DNA of 64,000 nt, taken from assembly GCA_016719575.1 (NCBI GenBank), contig JADJYV010000006.1:330457-394456 (forward strand), read 5' to 3'. This DNA comes from Pseudobdellovibrionaceae bacterium. Lineage in GTDB: Bacteria; Bdellovibrionota; Bdellovibrionia; Bdellovibrionales; Bdellovibrionaceae. The translations under genes were made by a program, and so were the position numbers. This document shows, piece by piece, positions 53,877 to 62,620 of this stretch (its first letter is position 1; the number at the start of each line of letters is the position of its first letter). The notes under the pieces are model-generated. The model saw nothing but the letters and a program-made list of their open reading frames with translations, was not told where the DNA came from and did no database searches.

Positions 53877-53885
53877 AATATCTTA
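53877..53885. repeat. Target-site repeat, right
   Basis: Third AATATCTTA, adjoining the right tip of copy 2 and 11 bases before the end of the DUF1501 gene. Confidence 0.75.
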
Positions 53886-53896
53886 AGAACTCAATC

Positions 53897-55129
53897 TTAC
53901 GGTTTACTTAATATCGCCTTTATACTCGGCATCGTTGGTTGCGCACAATTGAATCGCGCGCGATCGAGACCCATACTGTCAGCAATTGTTGCCATTACAT
54001 GTTCCGGCGTAATCATTGTGCCTTGATCAAAACTCTTGTGGCTAGCAACCGGAACCCCGGTTGTAAGGTCGCAGGGCACTCCTACATGGTAAGGCATGCC
54101 CGATTTTGATATCGAACGTCCGACAATGCGACTGCCACCAACGGTGACGCCTTTTCTGAAGCCAGGACCAGAGACTAAAACGGAATTCATTAGTGGATTA
54201 TGATCTTTGCCTTTTGCTGAATTCAATGCCGGCGTTCTTGAAAACTCTGAATAGACGACTATTGTTGTTCTATCGAAAAGAGTTTGACCATCAACTGATG
54301 AAATCTTTTTAAGCATAGCGATTAACCTTGCAAGATCAGCCCAACTCTTTTTCTGGGAGGCTAGGTGCTCTTTTTCATGATTCGAATGACTATCTGTAAC
54401 ACTGCTTTCGAGAAGGGCAGACCTTGACAGGCCTGATTTAAACGCCGCCACAACGCTCGCCATACGATTTGTAGCGCTGTCACTTTCCGAGTTTGAAATC
54501 AATTGACTGCGAACATCACCGAAGGCCTTAAATTTAGGAGCAAGTTCCAGTCTTGAGTTTCGTGCCTTTGCCAAAGCGCCGCCACCACTAATTAAACTCG
54601 AATCAGTGATCTGTCCTTGGAGCGCCGGCAAATCATCCACTGAAAAAGTCGTCGTAAGCAGTTCTCCCGCAAAAAGAACTCCTGTCGACAGAGCTCCCAA
54701 TGTTTTTTCGTTATCAAAAGTCGTAAATGCCAAAGCCAGATCAGCATGTTTTCCTAGACCATTTCCAGATCGCATCATCCCCAGGGCCGCGGAGTGACCA
54801 CTGTCCGTTGGGGCCAAAAAAATCCCCCGGATCACCGAGAAATCAGCCAAAACATTTTTCATATCGATCATCGCAGGACCATACACCGCATTGCCAACAC
54901 TAAAAAGTTCACTTTGCGAATATTCAATAAAATAATCACTTTGATCAGGACGATCTAGCGCCAACCAAGGGTCCAAACTGAGACTGACATCCCATCCTCC
55001 AGCCATTTCATACATAAGCAGGTATTGATCATTTGACTCAGCAGCTCTCGCCAGCATTGGCAGAAGAGAAGAAAAGCTAGATGCGGCTAAAAGAGTCCCG
55101 GTTGATTTAATAAATTCACGGCGATTCAT
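53897..55129 (-). CDS. Tat-exported DUF1501 protein
   Basis: About 410 residues. I start at ATG 55129 because it gives a twin-arginine signal (NRREFIKSTGTLLAASSF), so it is folded before export. The mature part is DUF1501, an alkaline-phosphatase-like fold: an N-terminal DxS-like region (GGWDVSLSLDP), a central ARLIAMLKKISSVDGQTLFDRTTIVVYSEFSRTP and GKDHNPL, and a C-terminal SIDxx-like THEHVMATI region. The family is often linked to haem c proteins in planctomycetes. Last gene of the operon. Confidence 0.85.
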   Translation of the reverse strand: MNRREFIKSTGTLLAASSFSSLLPMLARAAESNDQYLLMYEMAGGWDVSLSLDPWLALDRPDQSDYFIEYSQSELFSVGNAVYGPAMIDMKNVLADFSVIRGIFLAPTDSGHSAALGMMRSGNGLGKHADLALAFTTFDNEKTLGALSTGVLFAGELLTTTFSVDDLPALQGQITDSSLISGGGALAKARNSRLELAPKFKAFGDVRSQLISNSESDSATNRMASVVAAFKSGLSRSALLESSVTDSHSNHEKEHLASQKKSWADLARLIAMLKKISSVDGQTLFDRTTIVVYSEFSRTPALNSAKGKDHNPLMNSVLVSGPGFRKGVTVGGSRIVGRSISKSGMPYHVGVPCDLTTGVPVASHKSFDQGTMITPEHVMATIADSMGLDRARFNCAQPTMPSIKAILSKP

Positions 55130-55136
55130 GAAGACC

Positions 55137-55781
55137 TCAATAGATGAAAAACTCATCACGTAATAATATTTCAGTTTCAAGATTTGATAGTAGCTGAAGC
55201 AAATTCACAGAGGGGTTATGCCCAATAATTTTTTTTAACTCTTTTAGCAAAGCAGCCCTCAACTCATTGCCACTCGTTCTGGTCTCTAAAGATTCAATAA
55301 CTTCATCCGGTCCAATAATTCTTTCAACGTGATAAGCGACGAGATCTCCAATTTCAGCCTCAGAAAATGCGGCAGCTGGAATAGTTAAGGGAGAAACTTT
55401 TGAATATTTTTCGGTTATCAACGCTGCGACCTTTTTATCGAGAGGCCCTAAATGAAGAGACGCTTCACTCAGGGTACGAGACGACTCGAGCTCAACCAAT
55501 AAAGCCTGGGCAAGACAGGGTTGATACCAATTTAAGAAGGCCGCCGAAGGTTCTTTATAGACACTTTTGCCCGTTTGCGGATTCACAAAACCAACGGCAG
55601 CAAAACTTTTCTCATCGATAATGCACTTTCCTACTTTAGTAAAATCTTGAAAAGCCACCGGCAATACTGACGACAACTTAATGACGATCTCATGACCACT
55701 CAAGTATCGCAGATTTGTTGAGTCATAGGCGGCTTCAACATTTTGGCAAAGGATTATCAGTACGAGGAATATCTTTTTCAT
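55137..55781 (-). CDS. Secreted protein, unknown, DUF1501 operon
   Basis: A 214-residue protein with a signal peptide (IFLVLIILCQNVEA). The mature part is mostly helical, with two cysteines (KCIIDE near 48 and QPCLAQ near 89). It overlaps the preceding gene by 4 bases (ATGA) and the next gene starts 7 bases on. I do not recognise the family. Confidence 0.6.
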   Translation of the reverse strand: MKKIFLVLIILCQNVEAAYDSTNLRYLSGHEIVIKLSSVLPVAFQDFTKVGKCIIDEKSFAAVGFVNPQTGKSVYKEPSAAFLNWYQPCLAQALLVELESSRTLSEASLHLGPLDKKVAALITEKYSKVSPLTIPAAAFSEAEIGDLVAYHVERIIGPDEVIESLETRTSGNELRAALLKELKKIIGHNPSVNLLQLLSNLETEILLRDEFFIY

Positions 55782-57367
55782 GGAGACACCATTTTCTGCC
55801 CCCGCTCATCGGGAGCCCCCTGCTCAATCCACTTCTTGAGATTATTAAGCTCGACAAGCGTCGGTTTAAATCCTTCTTTTGTTGGCATTGTTCTATTCTT
55901 TCCTTGATTCTCTAGGTCGAGACTTTTTGATATTTTCGACAGCCAATCTTTTGTTTGCTCAGCACTGCCATCACCAATGGGCCAAGTCGCAAAACGCGGC
56001 AACTGCCCGCCAGTGGCCCTCTTTACTCCATCATGGCAAGAATCACATCTCTTTAAAAAATTCTTAGTCTCAACAACCATGGCCCGCTGAGGGTCATTGC
56101 TCTTACGCATCCTGAATTCCGGCCTCGAAACAAGGTAGGCAATAAAGTCATTCGCTCTTCGTCCGACGTTATTGAAGTTTTTAACCAGCTCTGTCCTCGT
56201 TCTTTTACCAATTGGAACATCCGTGCCAATAAACCAATTCCAAAAATGTTCTACCTGGCAGCTCGCATATTCTGGCTGTTCAGAAAGATGTTTGGCAATA
56301 TCTCCGATTCCTCGTCCTGACTTCGTGACGTTCTCTCCGTTTGACTTCTTAAAAACCAAGGATCCTGCAGAGGCCTCATCGTGCAAAAGCTGTGGGCTTA
56401 GACGAAATCCCAACCCCAGTGGGTCTAATTTGTAATGGCAAGCCATGCAATCAGGTTGAGAGCCATGCAAAGAATCTATTGAAGTTCTAATTTCAGTTTC
56501 CGTTTTAGCCTCTCCTTCGGGGAAAACAAGATCCGCAAGGCTTTTGCTGTCATGATTTTCTGGAATAGCCGCCATCATGGGATCACATAGAAAAATCCTA
56601 AACACCGCTGCAGCCCGTCTGCGGTTTTTATTAAGACCTGTATTTGTATATCTTTCAAAAAAACGCGGGCTGGTCAACACCCCTGCAATTCGCGGATCAT
56701 CATCCGCAAAAGAGATCTCTTTGTAGGATTCGGGAGTAAAAATATCATTGGCATCAGGAAAGATAAAAAACTCCCTCGTCTCTGAAGGTAGCCCTAATAC
56801 ATTTGAATAAAAATCGAGTTCATAAATGACATCCTTAACAACAGGAAGTCTATAGGATTTCCCATTGAGTAAAAAATCCCAAGAAAGATTTTTTGTAAAG
56901 ATATCGCGAAATACATTCTCAGTAGCAGAAAACTGCTTATACGTTACGCTGAAAGGCAGTGCCTCTTTAGCTCCTGGAAATAGAAATGGACGTGACGAAC
57001 TTGATTTTAAATTAAATAATTCTTCAAGCCTTAAAACCATCCGCTCGCGATAAGTCGCTGTATTCATATACTCTTTAGCTTTTCGAGAGAAAAACTCTTG
57101 TTCTGTTTTTTTTGAGAGAGTCTCTTTGAGCTGCTTGTATTCTTCGGATGTCGGCGCCTGCCCGCGCAAGGACATACTGAGTTTATGAAGCAAGGCGACT
57201 TCATTCAACGGTGTTCCTTGCAGCACTTCTTCTTGGTTCTCGTCAGAGTCATTTGAAACTCTAGGTTTTTCTGGCTGTTTTTCCAGAGCTCCAAAACGTC
57301 CACAAGCCGCACTCAATAACAGCATCATGCCAAACACGGTCGTAAAAAATAAAGTATTCTTTTTCAT
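55778..57367 (-). CDS. Lipoprotein with two haem c sites, DUF1588/1549-like
   Basis: A 529-residue lipoprotein (signal peptide to AAC, lipobox Cys22). Residues 50-120 resemble the DUF1549 start of planctomycete-type cytochromes (LSMSLRGQAPTSEEY...ERMVLRLEELF). Residues 225-320 resemble DUF1588 and contain haem site CMACH (307-311) in DCMACHYKLDPLGLGFR. The second site CDSCH (441-445) sits in a C-terminal cytochrome-c-like domain with a candidate Met ligand near 494. It is likely an electron carrier at the outer or inner membrane. Second gene of the operon. Confidence 0.8.
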   Translation of the reverse strand: MKKNTLFFTTVFGMMLLLSAACGRFGALEKQPEKPRVSNDSDENQEEVLQGTPLNEVALLHKLSMSLRGQAPTSEEYKQLKETLSKKTEQEFFSRKAKEYMNTATYRERMVLRLEELFNLKSSSSRPFLFPGAKEALPFSVTYKQFSATENVFRDIFTKNLSWDFLLNGKSYRLPVVKDVIYELDFYSNVLGLPSETREFFIFPDANDIFTPESYKEISFADDDPRIAGVLTSPRFFERYTNTGLNKNRRRAAAVFRIFLCDPMMAAIPENHDSKSLADLVFPEGEAKTETEIRTSIDSLHGSQPDCMACHYKLDPLGLGFRLSPQLLHDEASAGSLVFKKSNGENVTKSGRGIGDIAKHLSEQPEYASCQVEHFWNWFIGTDVPIGKRTRTELVKNFNNVGRRANDFIAYLVSRPEFRMRKSNDPQRAMVVETKNFLKRCDSCHDGVKRATGGQLPRFATWPIGDGSAEQTKDWLSKISKSLDLENQGKNRTMPTKEGFKPTLVELNNLKKWIEQGAPDERGQKMVSP

Positions 57368-58272
57368 CGAAAGGTCTCCGGCGTATAAACATTCTCTTTG
57401 ATAAAGAATCTTATGCTATTATACAAGTTGGAGGCTAAACCCGTAACTCTCACAAAACTCGGGGCTGGCAGAACCAAATGCTCGTTCTTTTGAGAGCGAG
57501 CGATACTTGATATTTTGGCAATGTCGGATCCTATGTTGATCTGACATGTGTCAAGCCCATCCTCAAAAATTATCGCCGAGGTCGCTAAAAGCGGCGGAAA
57601 CAAAAAAGCTGAGTTAGATCGGCCTACTTTTTTTAATTCAAGAGTCTGTCCACCCAACTGCCAGTCCAGGCTCGAGTAACTGAACATGGTTTGATTTTCA
57701 TTTACTCCAGTTTCAAAATTTGAAAACATTATCTCCCCACTCCAGATCTTCATTTTAACCACACCCGTAGATGCGTTTGATGGCAGCCAGGCAAAGTGAT
57801 CACAAACAATACGGTCCGGAGGCAATCCAAGATCAAGCTGAGGGCTTAATGGACGATAATAGTTAGTGATGGGAAGACTGAGATCTTCAAGTGTCTTGTA
57901 ATTCCCTTGCTCAATCGATCCATTTATCATTTCTAATCTTTTTCCGACCCTTGAGGGGTCAGAATGGGTGGTCCATAGGTAATTAGCAGTCTCTTGACGA
58001 AGCACAAACTCATAATGACACTTTGGCAATTGAGCCTGTGGACGACAAAGATTTTCAGTAATTTCCATTGGCAACGTGATCATTTCGACCGCGTTTTTAC
58101 TCATCATAAGGGTGGCCACTCGGCCATCCGGAAACACCAATTGACTAGGTTGATCAGGTTTTTCAACAACCACAGGCAAAGCTACAGCCTTTGGCCTTAA
58201 CTCCTGCCCATATACATTTGCAGTCATAAAACAAACAGTAAGGCCTGTCGTCATTAAAGAATGTAATCGCAT
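57364..58272 (-). CDS. Secreted protein, unknown, first gene of DUF1501 operon
   Basis: A 302-residue protein with a signal peptide (cleavage near NVYG|Q). Mature part is beta-rich with several cysteines (LCRPQAQLPKCHYEF, VCDH, TCQIN). Overlaps the haem c gene by 4 bases (ATGA), so the four-gene run 58272-53897 is an operon. Family not recognised. Confidence 0.6.
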   Translation of the reverse strand: MRLHSLMTTGLTVCFMTANVYGQELRPKAVALPVVVEKPDQPSQLVFPDGRVATLMMSKNAVEMITLPMEITENLCRPQAQLPKCHYEFVLRQETANYLWTTHSDPSRVGKRLEMINGSIEQGNYKTLEDLSLPITNYYRPLSPQLDLGLPPDRIVCDHFAWLPSNASTGVVKMKIWSGEIMFSNFETGVNENQTMFSYSSLDWQLGGQTLELKKVGRSNSAFLFPPLLATSAIIFEDGLDTCQINIGSDIAKISSIARSQKNEHLVLPAPSFVRVTGLASNLYNSIRFFIKENVYTPETFR

Positions 58273-58444
58273 CGTCGAACTCCCTATCCGGGAACGCTTC
58301 TGCTAGAAATATTCCAAATCATAACAGATCTGCGTTCGATTTCATGGTGAAAAAGTGTCTGCCATGTCGCCAAACTGACGTTTATTGTCAGTCTATAACC
58401 CTTTCCGGTTTTAAGCGGGGTTGGGCCATTTGAAAAAGAATTCG

Positions 58445-59308
58445 TCAGTGAGGATGAGCCAGACGAAAGCGCCGCAGACCTGACTTTTTTGCCGCCAGTT
58501 GATTGTGGGCTCTGCAGAGGATTCGCAGGTTTTCTGTTCTGCGCTCTCCCCCTAATGCCAGAGGTTTTATGTGGTCCACCTCAAGCTGGAAATTGGCTTG
58601 GCATCTCCGTCCAGTGCGAGGGTCTTGATATTCGCACGCCTGGTGAGCCTTCGCTAGCAGATAGCGTTTTGTTTTTGCAGAGATCGCAGACCGATAGCGA
58701 GCCCTTGGCGCCATTGATGGCTTTTTCGTAGCGGTGTTGCTTTGCGCTGTTTCTGAACATTCTTTTGTGGGGTTGTTATTGCCCTTGCCCATTCTGGATT
58801 GGTTGAACTTCTTTGCCAACTGAGTAATGACTTCTGACCAGCTTCCATCAGGACATTGGTGCGAGAGCAGAGACTGAGCTTGTTTCAAGGCCTCAAACTG
58901 CTCCCGGGTTAAAGTAAATTCTATTCGGATGGTGTCGTCTTTTTGGGGTTCTGTAATCTCATTTGCCTTCGCTGGCAGATCAAATTCAGTGGCTAAGATC
59001 TTTTCGCTCTCGAAGATGCTTTTGCTCTCCATGCTGACAAGGACTTCGGTGACTTTCTGCGAAGTCACCGCCGTGCCCTTTTTGTTTTCTGCCTGAAGGC
59101 GCCGGTAGGCAGCCGATTCGCTGTAGTGCAGGGCTTTGACTAAATAAGAGAAAAGACTTTCGTAGCCCATTTTCAGATGCAAATCTCGAGAATCCACTTC
59201 GTTGATGTGAAGTAAAATAACATGGGTCAGTTTGCGTTCGCTGCGTGCAAGCTTTTCTAGCCTAAGATTGAGTTCTTCGTTTGAAATCTTTTTTGAAATC
59301 CATGACAA
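58445..59308 (-). CDS. HNH endonuclease with helical N terminus
   Basis: A 287-residue protein. The C-terminal HNH nuclease reads CEYQDPRTGRRCQ...LEVDHIKPLALGG...NLRILCRAHNQ, with paired cysteines and Asp-His, Asn, His in the expected spacing. The N-terminal half is helical and lysine-rich (LHLKMGYESLFSYLVKALHYSESAAYRRLQ), as in stand-alone HNH proteins of this type. Target unknown. It may be part of mobile or defence DNA, but no neighbour supports that. Confidence 0.85.
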   Translation of the reverse strand: MSWISKKISNEELNLRLEKLARSERKLTHVILLHINEVDSRDLHLKMGYESLFSYLVKALHYSESAAYRRLQAENKKGTAVTSQKVTEVLVSMESKSIFESEKILATEFDLPAKANEITEPQKDDTIRIEFTLTREQFEALKQAQSLLSHQCPDGSWSEVITQLAKKFNQSRMGKGNNNPTKECSETAQSNTATKKPSMAPRARYRSAISAKTKRYLLAKAHQACEYQDPRTGRRCQANFQLEVDHIKPLALGGERRTENLRILCRAHNQLAAKKSGLRRFRLAHPH

Positions 59309-59502
59309 CTCTCCTGCTTAAATTCCAGAGAAATATAGCACGGATTTTTGACGGTGATTTTCGAACTTTTTCAGAGGAGAAAGGGCTCTTGAGTCACTGC
59401 TAATTCAAGCCGTAAAGAGCTCGACTCGCTCTCGGTAACGCGGGCCTTAGCTGCGCGACTCCGACCTCAATCTCAACGAGAAATCGCCCCAAGGAGGATC
59501 CT

Positions 59503-59598
59503 GTGAGTCGTAAAAACACGCGCAAGAGAAAAATTCGCTTCAAAGTAAATTACTCAAAAATGCCGCGATGTTTATTCGCAGCGGAGAGCAAAACTTAG
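59503..59598 (+). CDS. Candidate small basic protein (31 residues)
   Basis: GTG start at 59503 with AAGGAGGATCC five bases before it, a strong Shine-Dalgarno. It encodes a highly basic 31-residue peptide (SRKNTRKRKIRFKVNYSKM...) with one cysteine. No family is recognised; the strong ribosome site and length suggest a real small protein, but confidence is low. Confidence 0.35.
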   Translation: MSRKNTRKRKIRFKVNYSKMPRCLFAAESKT

Positions 59599-59734
59599 TA
59601 TTCACCCGGCAAAAAAAACGATGAGCCCACGTAAAGAAATCATATTTATTGCGGTTTTTACTCAAGAGCTATTTCAAGCAAACAAGCCAGCCAAATAATT
59701 CAACCCCACCCCCGCGAATTAAGTCACTTCTGAT

Positions 59735-59777
59735 ATGACATAGATCATAACAATCCTCACGAAAATCGTCCGATAGT
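59735..59777 (+). promoter_or_regulatory. FNR/NnrR-type site and promoter of norCBQD
   Basis: ATGACATAGATCAT (59735-59748) keeps the TGA...TCA core of FNR/DNR/NnrR boxes (TTGAT-N4-ATCAA), matching seven of ten consensus bases. A -10-like GATAGT is at 59772-59777. If transcription begins near 59783, the site is centred 41.5 bp upstream, the standard class II activation position. It suggests induction by NO or low oxygen. Confidence 0.6.
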
Positions 59778-59823
59778 CGAAAGCAAGTATCATTTTAAAC
59801 AAAAAGCTTAGTGGAGGGGCAGA

Positions 59824-60504
59824 GTGTTATCAAAATCACAGGCAAAAACATTTTTTCTTATTGGAACCGGGGTTTTTGCCGCAATCTTTGCGGTTCTAAC
59901 ACTTGATACCTTTCAGCGCATTCCCAAACAAACAAATGCTGGCGAGATGAACGAATCCGTGATCAGGGGCAAGCACCTCTTTGAACAAAAAAACTGTATG
60001 GGCTGCCACACCATACTCGGCGAAGGAGCTTACTACGCTCCGGAGCTAACAAAGGTCTTTGAGCGAAGAGGAGAGAACTTTATCAAAGCCATGCTAAGAG
60101 ACCCTGAAGCGATGTACCCTGGGCAGCGAAAAATGGTCAATTATAGACTTAGCGAACAAGAAATTACCGACCTCACCTCTTTTCTGCAATGGATAGGGAA
60201 AATGGATCTCAATGGTTTCCCGCCAAAACCTGATCTTGCTCCGCCGACATCACTACAGACAGGGGCCCCCTCTGTCTATAGTCAAACCTGCGCCGCCTGC
60301 CACAGCCTAAATGGTCAAGGTGGTCAAGTTGGCCCAGCACTTGACGGCATCGGCAAGCGACGAGATCTTGCCTTTTTAGAATCTTGGCTACGTGATCCCA
60401 TGGCCGTCAAACCTGACTCAAAAATGCCAAAACTCCCTCTCTCTGAAGAGGAGATTAAGTCACTTTTAACATTTCTTTCATCTCAAATTCAGGGGGAACA
60501 ATGA
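59824..60504 (+). CDS. norC: Nitric oxide reductase cytochrome c subunit NorC, dihaem form
   Basis: A 226-residue membrane-anchored c-type cytochrome passing electrons to NorB. An N-terminal helix (FFLIGTGVFAAIFAVLTL) anchors it. The usual NorC domain follows with haem site CMGCH (58-62). A second cytochrome c domain with CAACH (156-160) and candidate Met ligand M201 is added; normal NorC proteins are about 150 residues with one haem. The GTG start follows GGAGGGGCA. It overlaps norB by 4 bases. Confidence 0.93.
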   Translation: MLSKSQAKTFFLIGTGVFAAIFAVLTLDTFQRIPKQTNAGEMNESVIRGKHLFEQKNCMGCHTILGEGAYYAPELTKVFERRGENFIKAMLRDPEAMYPGQRKMVNYRLSEQEITDLTSFLQWIGKMDLNGFPPKPDLAPPTSLQTGAPSVYSQTCAACHSLNGQGGQVGPALDGIGKRRDLAFLESWLRDPMAVKPDSKMPKLPLSEEEIKSLLTFLSSQIQGEQ

Positions 60505-61838
60505 AATACCAATCCCAACGCATAGCCTACTGGTTTTTCGCCGTATGCATGTTGTTATTTGGCCTACAACTTGTGTATGGATTTATTATGGGCTTTGCCC
60601 ATATGGGCATGGATGGACTCCACTCTATTATACCTTTTAATGTTGCTCGAGCGACGCATACGAATCTCCTCGTTATGTGGCTGCTCGCTGGCTTTATGGG
60701 CGCCGCCTACTATATAATTCCCGAAGAGTCAGAGCGCGATATTATATCTATTAAGTGGGCCTACATTCAGCTGATCGCCTTTGTTGTTGTCGGAGTTACG
60801 GCCATTATTGGCTTTCACTTTCAGTGGTGGGAGGGCCGAAAGTTTCTCGAAATCCCTCGTCCACTCGACTATCTCGTTGTTATTGATGTCCTGCTTTTCA
60901 TTGGTCTCATTGGTGGAACCATTTGGAACGGAAAAAGATACACCACAACAAGTCTGGTTCTTTTCTTCGGACTCCTTACAGCAGCTCTACTTTATCTCCC
61001 CGGTATGATCGAAACAGATCACCAAACACACGACTCCTACTGGCGTTGGTGGGTCGTGCATCTTTGGGTTGAAGGCGTCTGGGAGCTCATTATGGGAGCC
61101 ATCCTCTCATTCCTACTCATAAAATTAACTGGTGTAGATCGTGAAGTTATTGAAAAATGGCTTTATGTTATCGTCGGCTTTACCTTTTTAAGTGGAATTT
61201 TAGGAACCGGTCATCACTACTACTACATTGGAACGCCAAAATATTGGCTTATGGTTGGTGGTCTATTTAGCGCACTTGAACCTGTCGCATTCTTAGGAAT
61301 GGCCATTTATGCCATCGCTATGGCTCGCAAAGGCGGCAGGGCCGTTGAAAACCGAACAGCCCTCTTATGGACTATTGGCACCGCTGTCATGTCTTTTGTC
61401 GGCGCTGGATTTTTAGGATTCGCACACACACTTCCTCAAGTAAACCTCTACACCCACGGAACTCTAGTCACAGCTATGCACGGACATATGGCCTTTTGGG
61501 GGGCCTATGCAAGCTTGGTACTCGCGCTCATCACTTATGCAATGCCCTCCTTAACTGGCAGAAATCTTCACGACACAAAAACAAATGCTTTTGCCTTTTG
61601 GACATCAAATATTGGCATGATTGCAATGACAATTGCCTTTGGAATTGCAGGAGTGGCCCAAGTTTATTTAGAAAGAAAAATAGGCTTGGACTTCTTGCTA
61701 GTACAAAAAGAAATTGAAGTTCACTTTTTAGGATTAATTTTAGCCGCGACACTCTTTACATGCGGGATTATTGCCTACATCTGGAACTTTATACGCTTTG
61801 GTAAGCCCGTCGGAGAGGTTTTAAGGTCATCAAGATGA
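60501..61838 (+). CDS. norB: Nitric oxide reductase catalytic subunit NorB
   Basis: A 445-residue integral membrane subunit reducing NO to N2O. The metal ligands are in the P. aeruginosa spacing: His53, His187, His238, His239, His327, His329, together with conserved glutamates Glu191, Glu195 and Glu260. HLWVEGVWE and MHGHMAFWG are the key blocks. It is the single-chain cNOR type, paired with the preceding cytochrome. Confidence 0.96.
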   Translation: MKYQSQRIAYWFFAVCMLLFGLQLVYGFIMGFAHMGMDGLHSIIPFNVARATHTNLLVMWLLAGFMGAAYYIIPEESERDIISIKWAYIQLIAFVVVGVTAIIGFHFQWWEGRKFLEIPRPLDYLVVIDVLLFIGLIGGTIWNGKRYTTTSLVLFFGLLTAALLYLPGMIETDHQTHDSYWRWWVVHLWVEGVWELIMGAILSFLLIKLTGVDREVIEKWLYVIVGFTFLSGILGTGHHYYYIGTPKYWLMVGGLFSALEPVAFLGMAIYAIAMARKGGRAVENRTALLWTIGTAVMSFVGAGFLGFAHTLPQVNLYTHGTLVTAMHGHMAFWGAYASLVLALITYAMPSLTGRNLHDTKTNAFAFWTSNIGMIAMTIAFGIAGVAQVYLERKIGLDFLLVQKEIEVHFLGLILAATLFTCGIIAYIWNFIRFGKPVGEVLRSSR

Positions 61839-62620
61839 TAAACTTCGGGGAGCAGACCTCATTTTTATCTCTTAAAAATGAGGTCGATGTTTTCACAAAT
61901 TGCTTCAAACTGGGCCTCCCCCTGCTTCTCAAGGGCCCCACCGGTTGTGGAAAATCTCAACTGGTTGAGTTCATGGCAAAAACCTTAAAAAGACCCCTTA
62001 TAAAAGTCGCCTGCAACGAAGATACAAATTCATCAGATCTCATTGGACGTTTTATCCTTAAAGGAGGCGAAACCGTCTGGCAAGATGGACCTGTCACTCG
62101 GGCTGTAAGGACCAGCTCCGTACTCTATCTTGATGAGTTTGCTGAAGCCAGAGAGGACGTGATCGTGGCTCTCCATCCTCTTTCAGATCACCGCCGAGAG
62201 ATTTATATTGATAAAATTAATGAAGTCGTAAAAGCTGATCCACAATTTATGTTAGTCGCTAGCTACAATCCTGGTTATCAACGTGGAATCCGCGAGCTCA
62301 AGCCTTCGACCAAACAACGGTTTGTCTGTCTACAAATGAACTATTTGGATTTGCAGAATGAAATTCTTCTTATTTGTCAAAGAACTGGTATTGATAACAA
62401 AACATCTGAACGACTGGCCCTCCTTGCTCAGAAAATTCGCGAAAAAGAAGACTTGCAGGTTAAAGAAACTGTTTCGACACGATTGTTAATTCATGCAGCA
62501 CTTCTGATAAAAAATGGAATGAACCCACGTCTTGCTTGTCACTTAGCTATCGGCGAGGTCCTCACGGACGACCCCAGTGTTGCGCGAGGACTCCATGATT
62601 TTATCAATTTGCAAATCTGA
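61835..62620 (+). CDS. norQ: NorQ, MoxR-type AAA+ ATPase
   Basis: A 261-residue ATPase needed for activating NorCB, in partnership with NorD. Walker A GPTGCGKSQ and Walker B LYLDEFAEA are clear, with sensor-type VASYNPGYQRG. It overlaps norB by 4 bases. Confidence 0.94.
   Translation: MINFGEQTSFLSLKNEVDVFTNCFKLGLPLLLKGPTGCGKSQLVEFMAKTLKRPLIKVACNEDTNSSDLIGRFILKGGETVWQDGPVTRAVRTSSVLYLDEFAEAREDVIVALHPLSDHRREIYIDKINEVVKADPQFMLVASYNPGYQRGIRELKPSTKQRFVCLQMNYLDLQNEILLICQRTGIDNKTSERLALLAQKIREKEDLQVKETVSTRLLIHAALLIKNGMNPRLACHLAIGEVLTDDPSVARGLHDFINLQI

Larger units (their letters stand above)
59309..59823. other. 515-bp intergenic region before norC
   Basis: It holds a small ORF at 59503 (separate entry), then an A/T-rich stretch from about 59600 with no clear gene, and finally the norC promoter region with an FNR/NnrR-type site. 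A 25-codon ATG frame at 59621 has no ribosome site and is not called. Nothing else was recognised. Confidence 0.5.
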
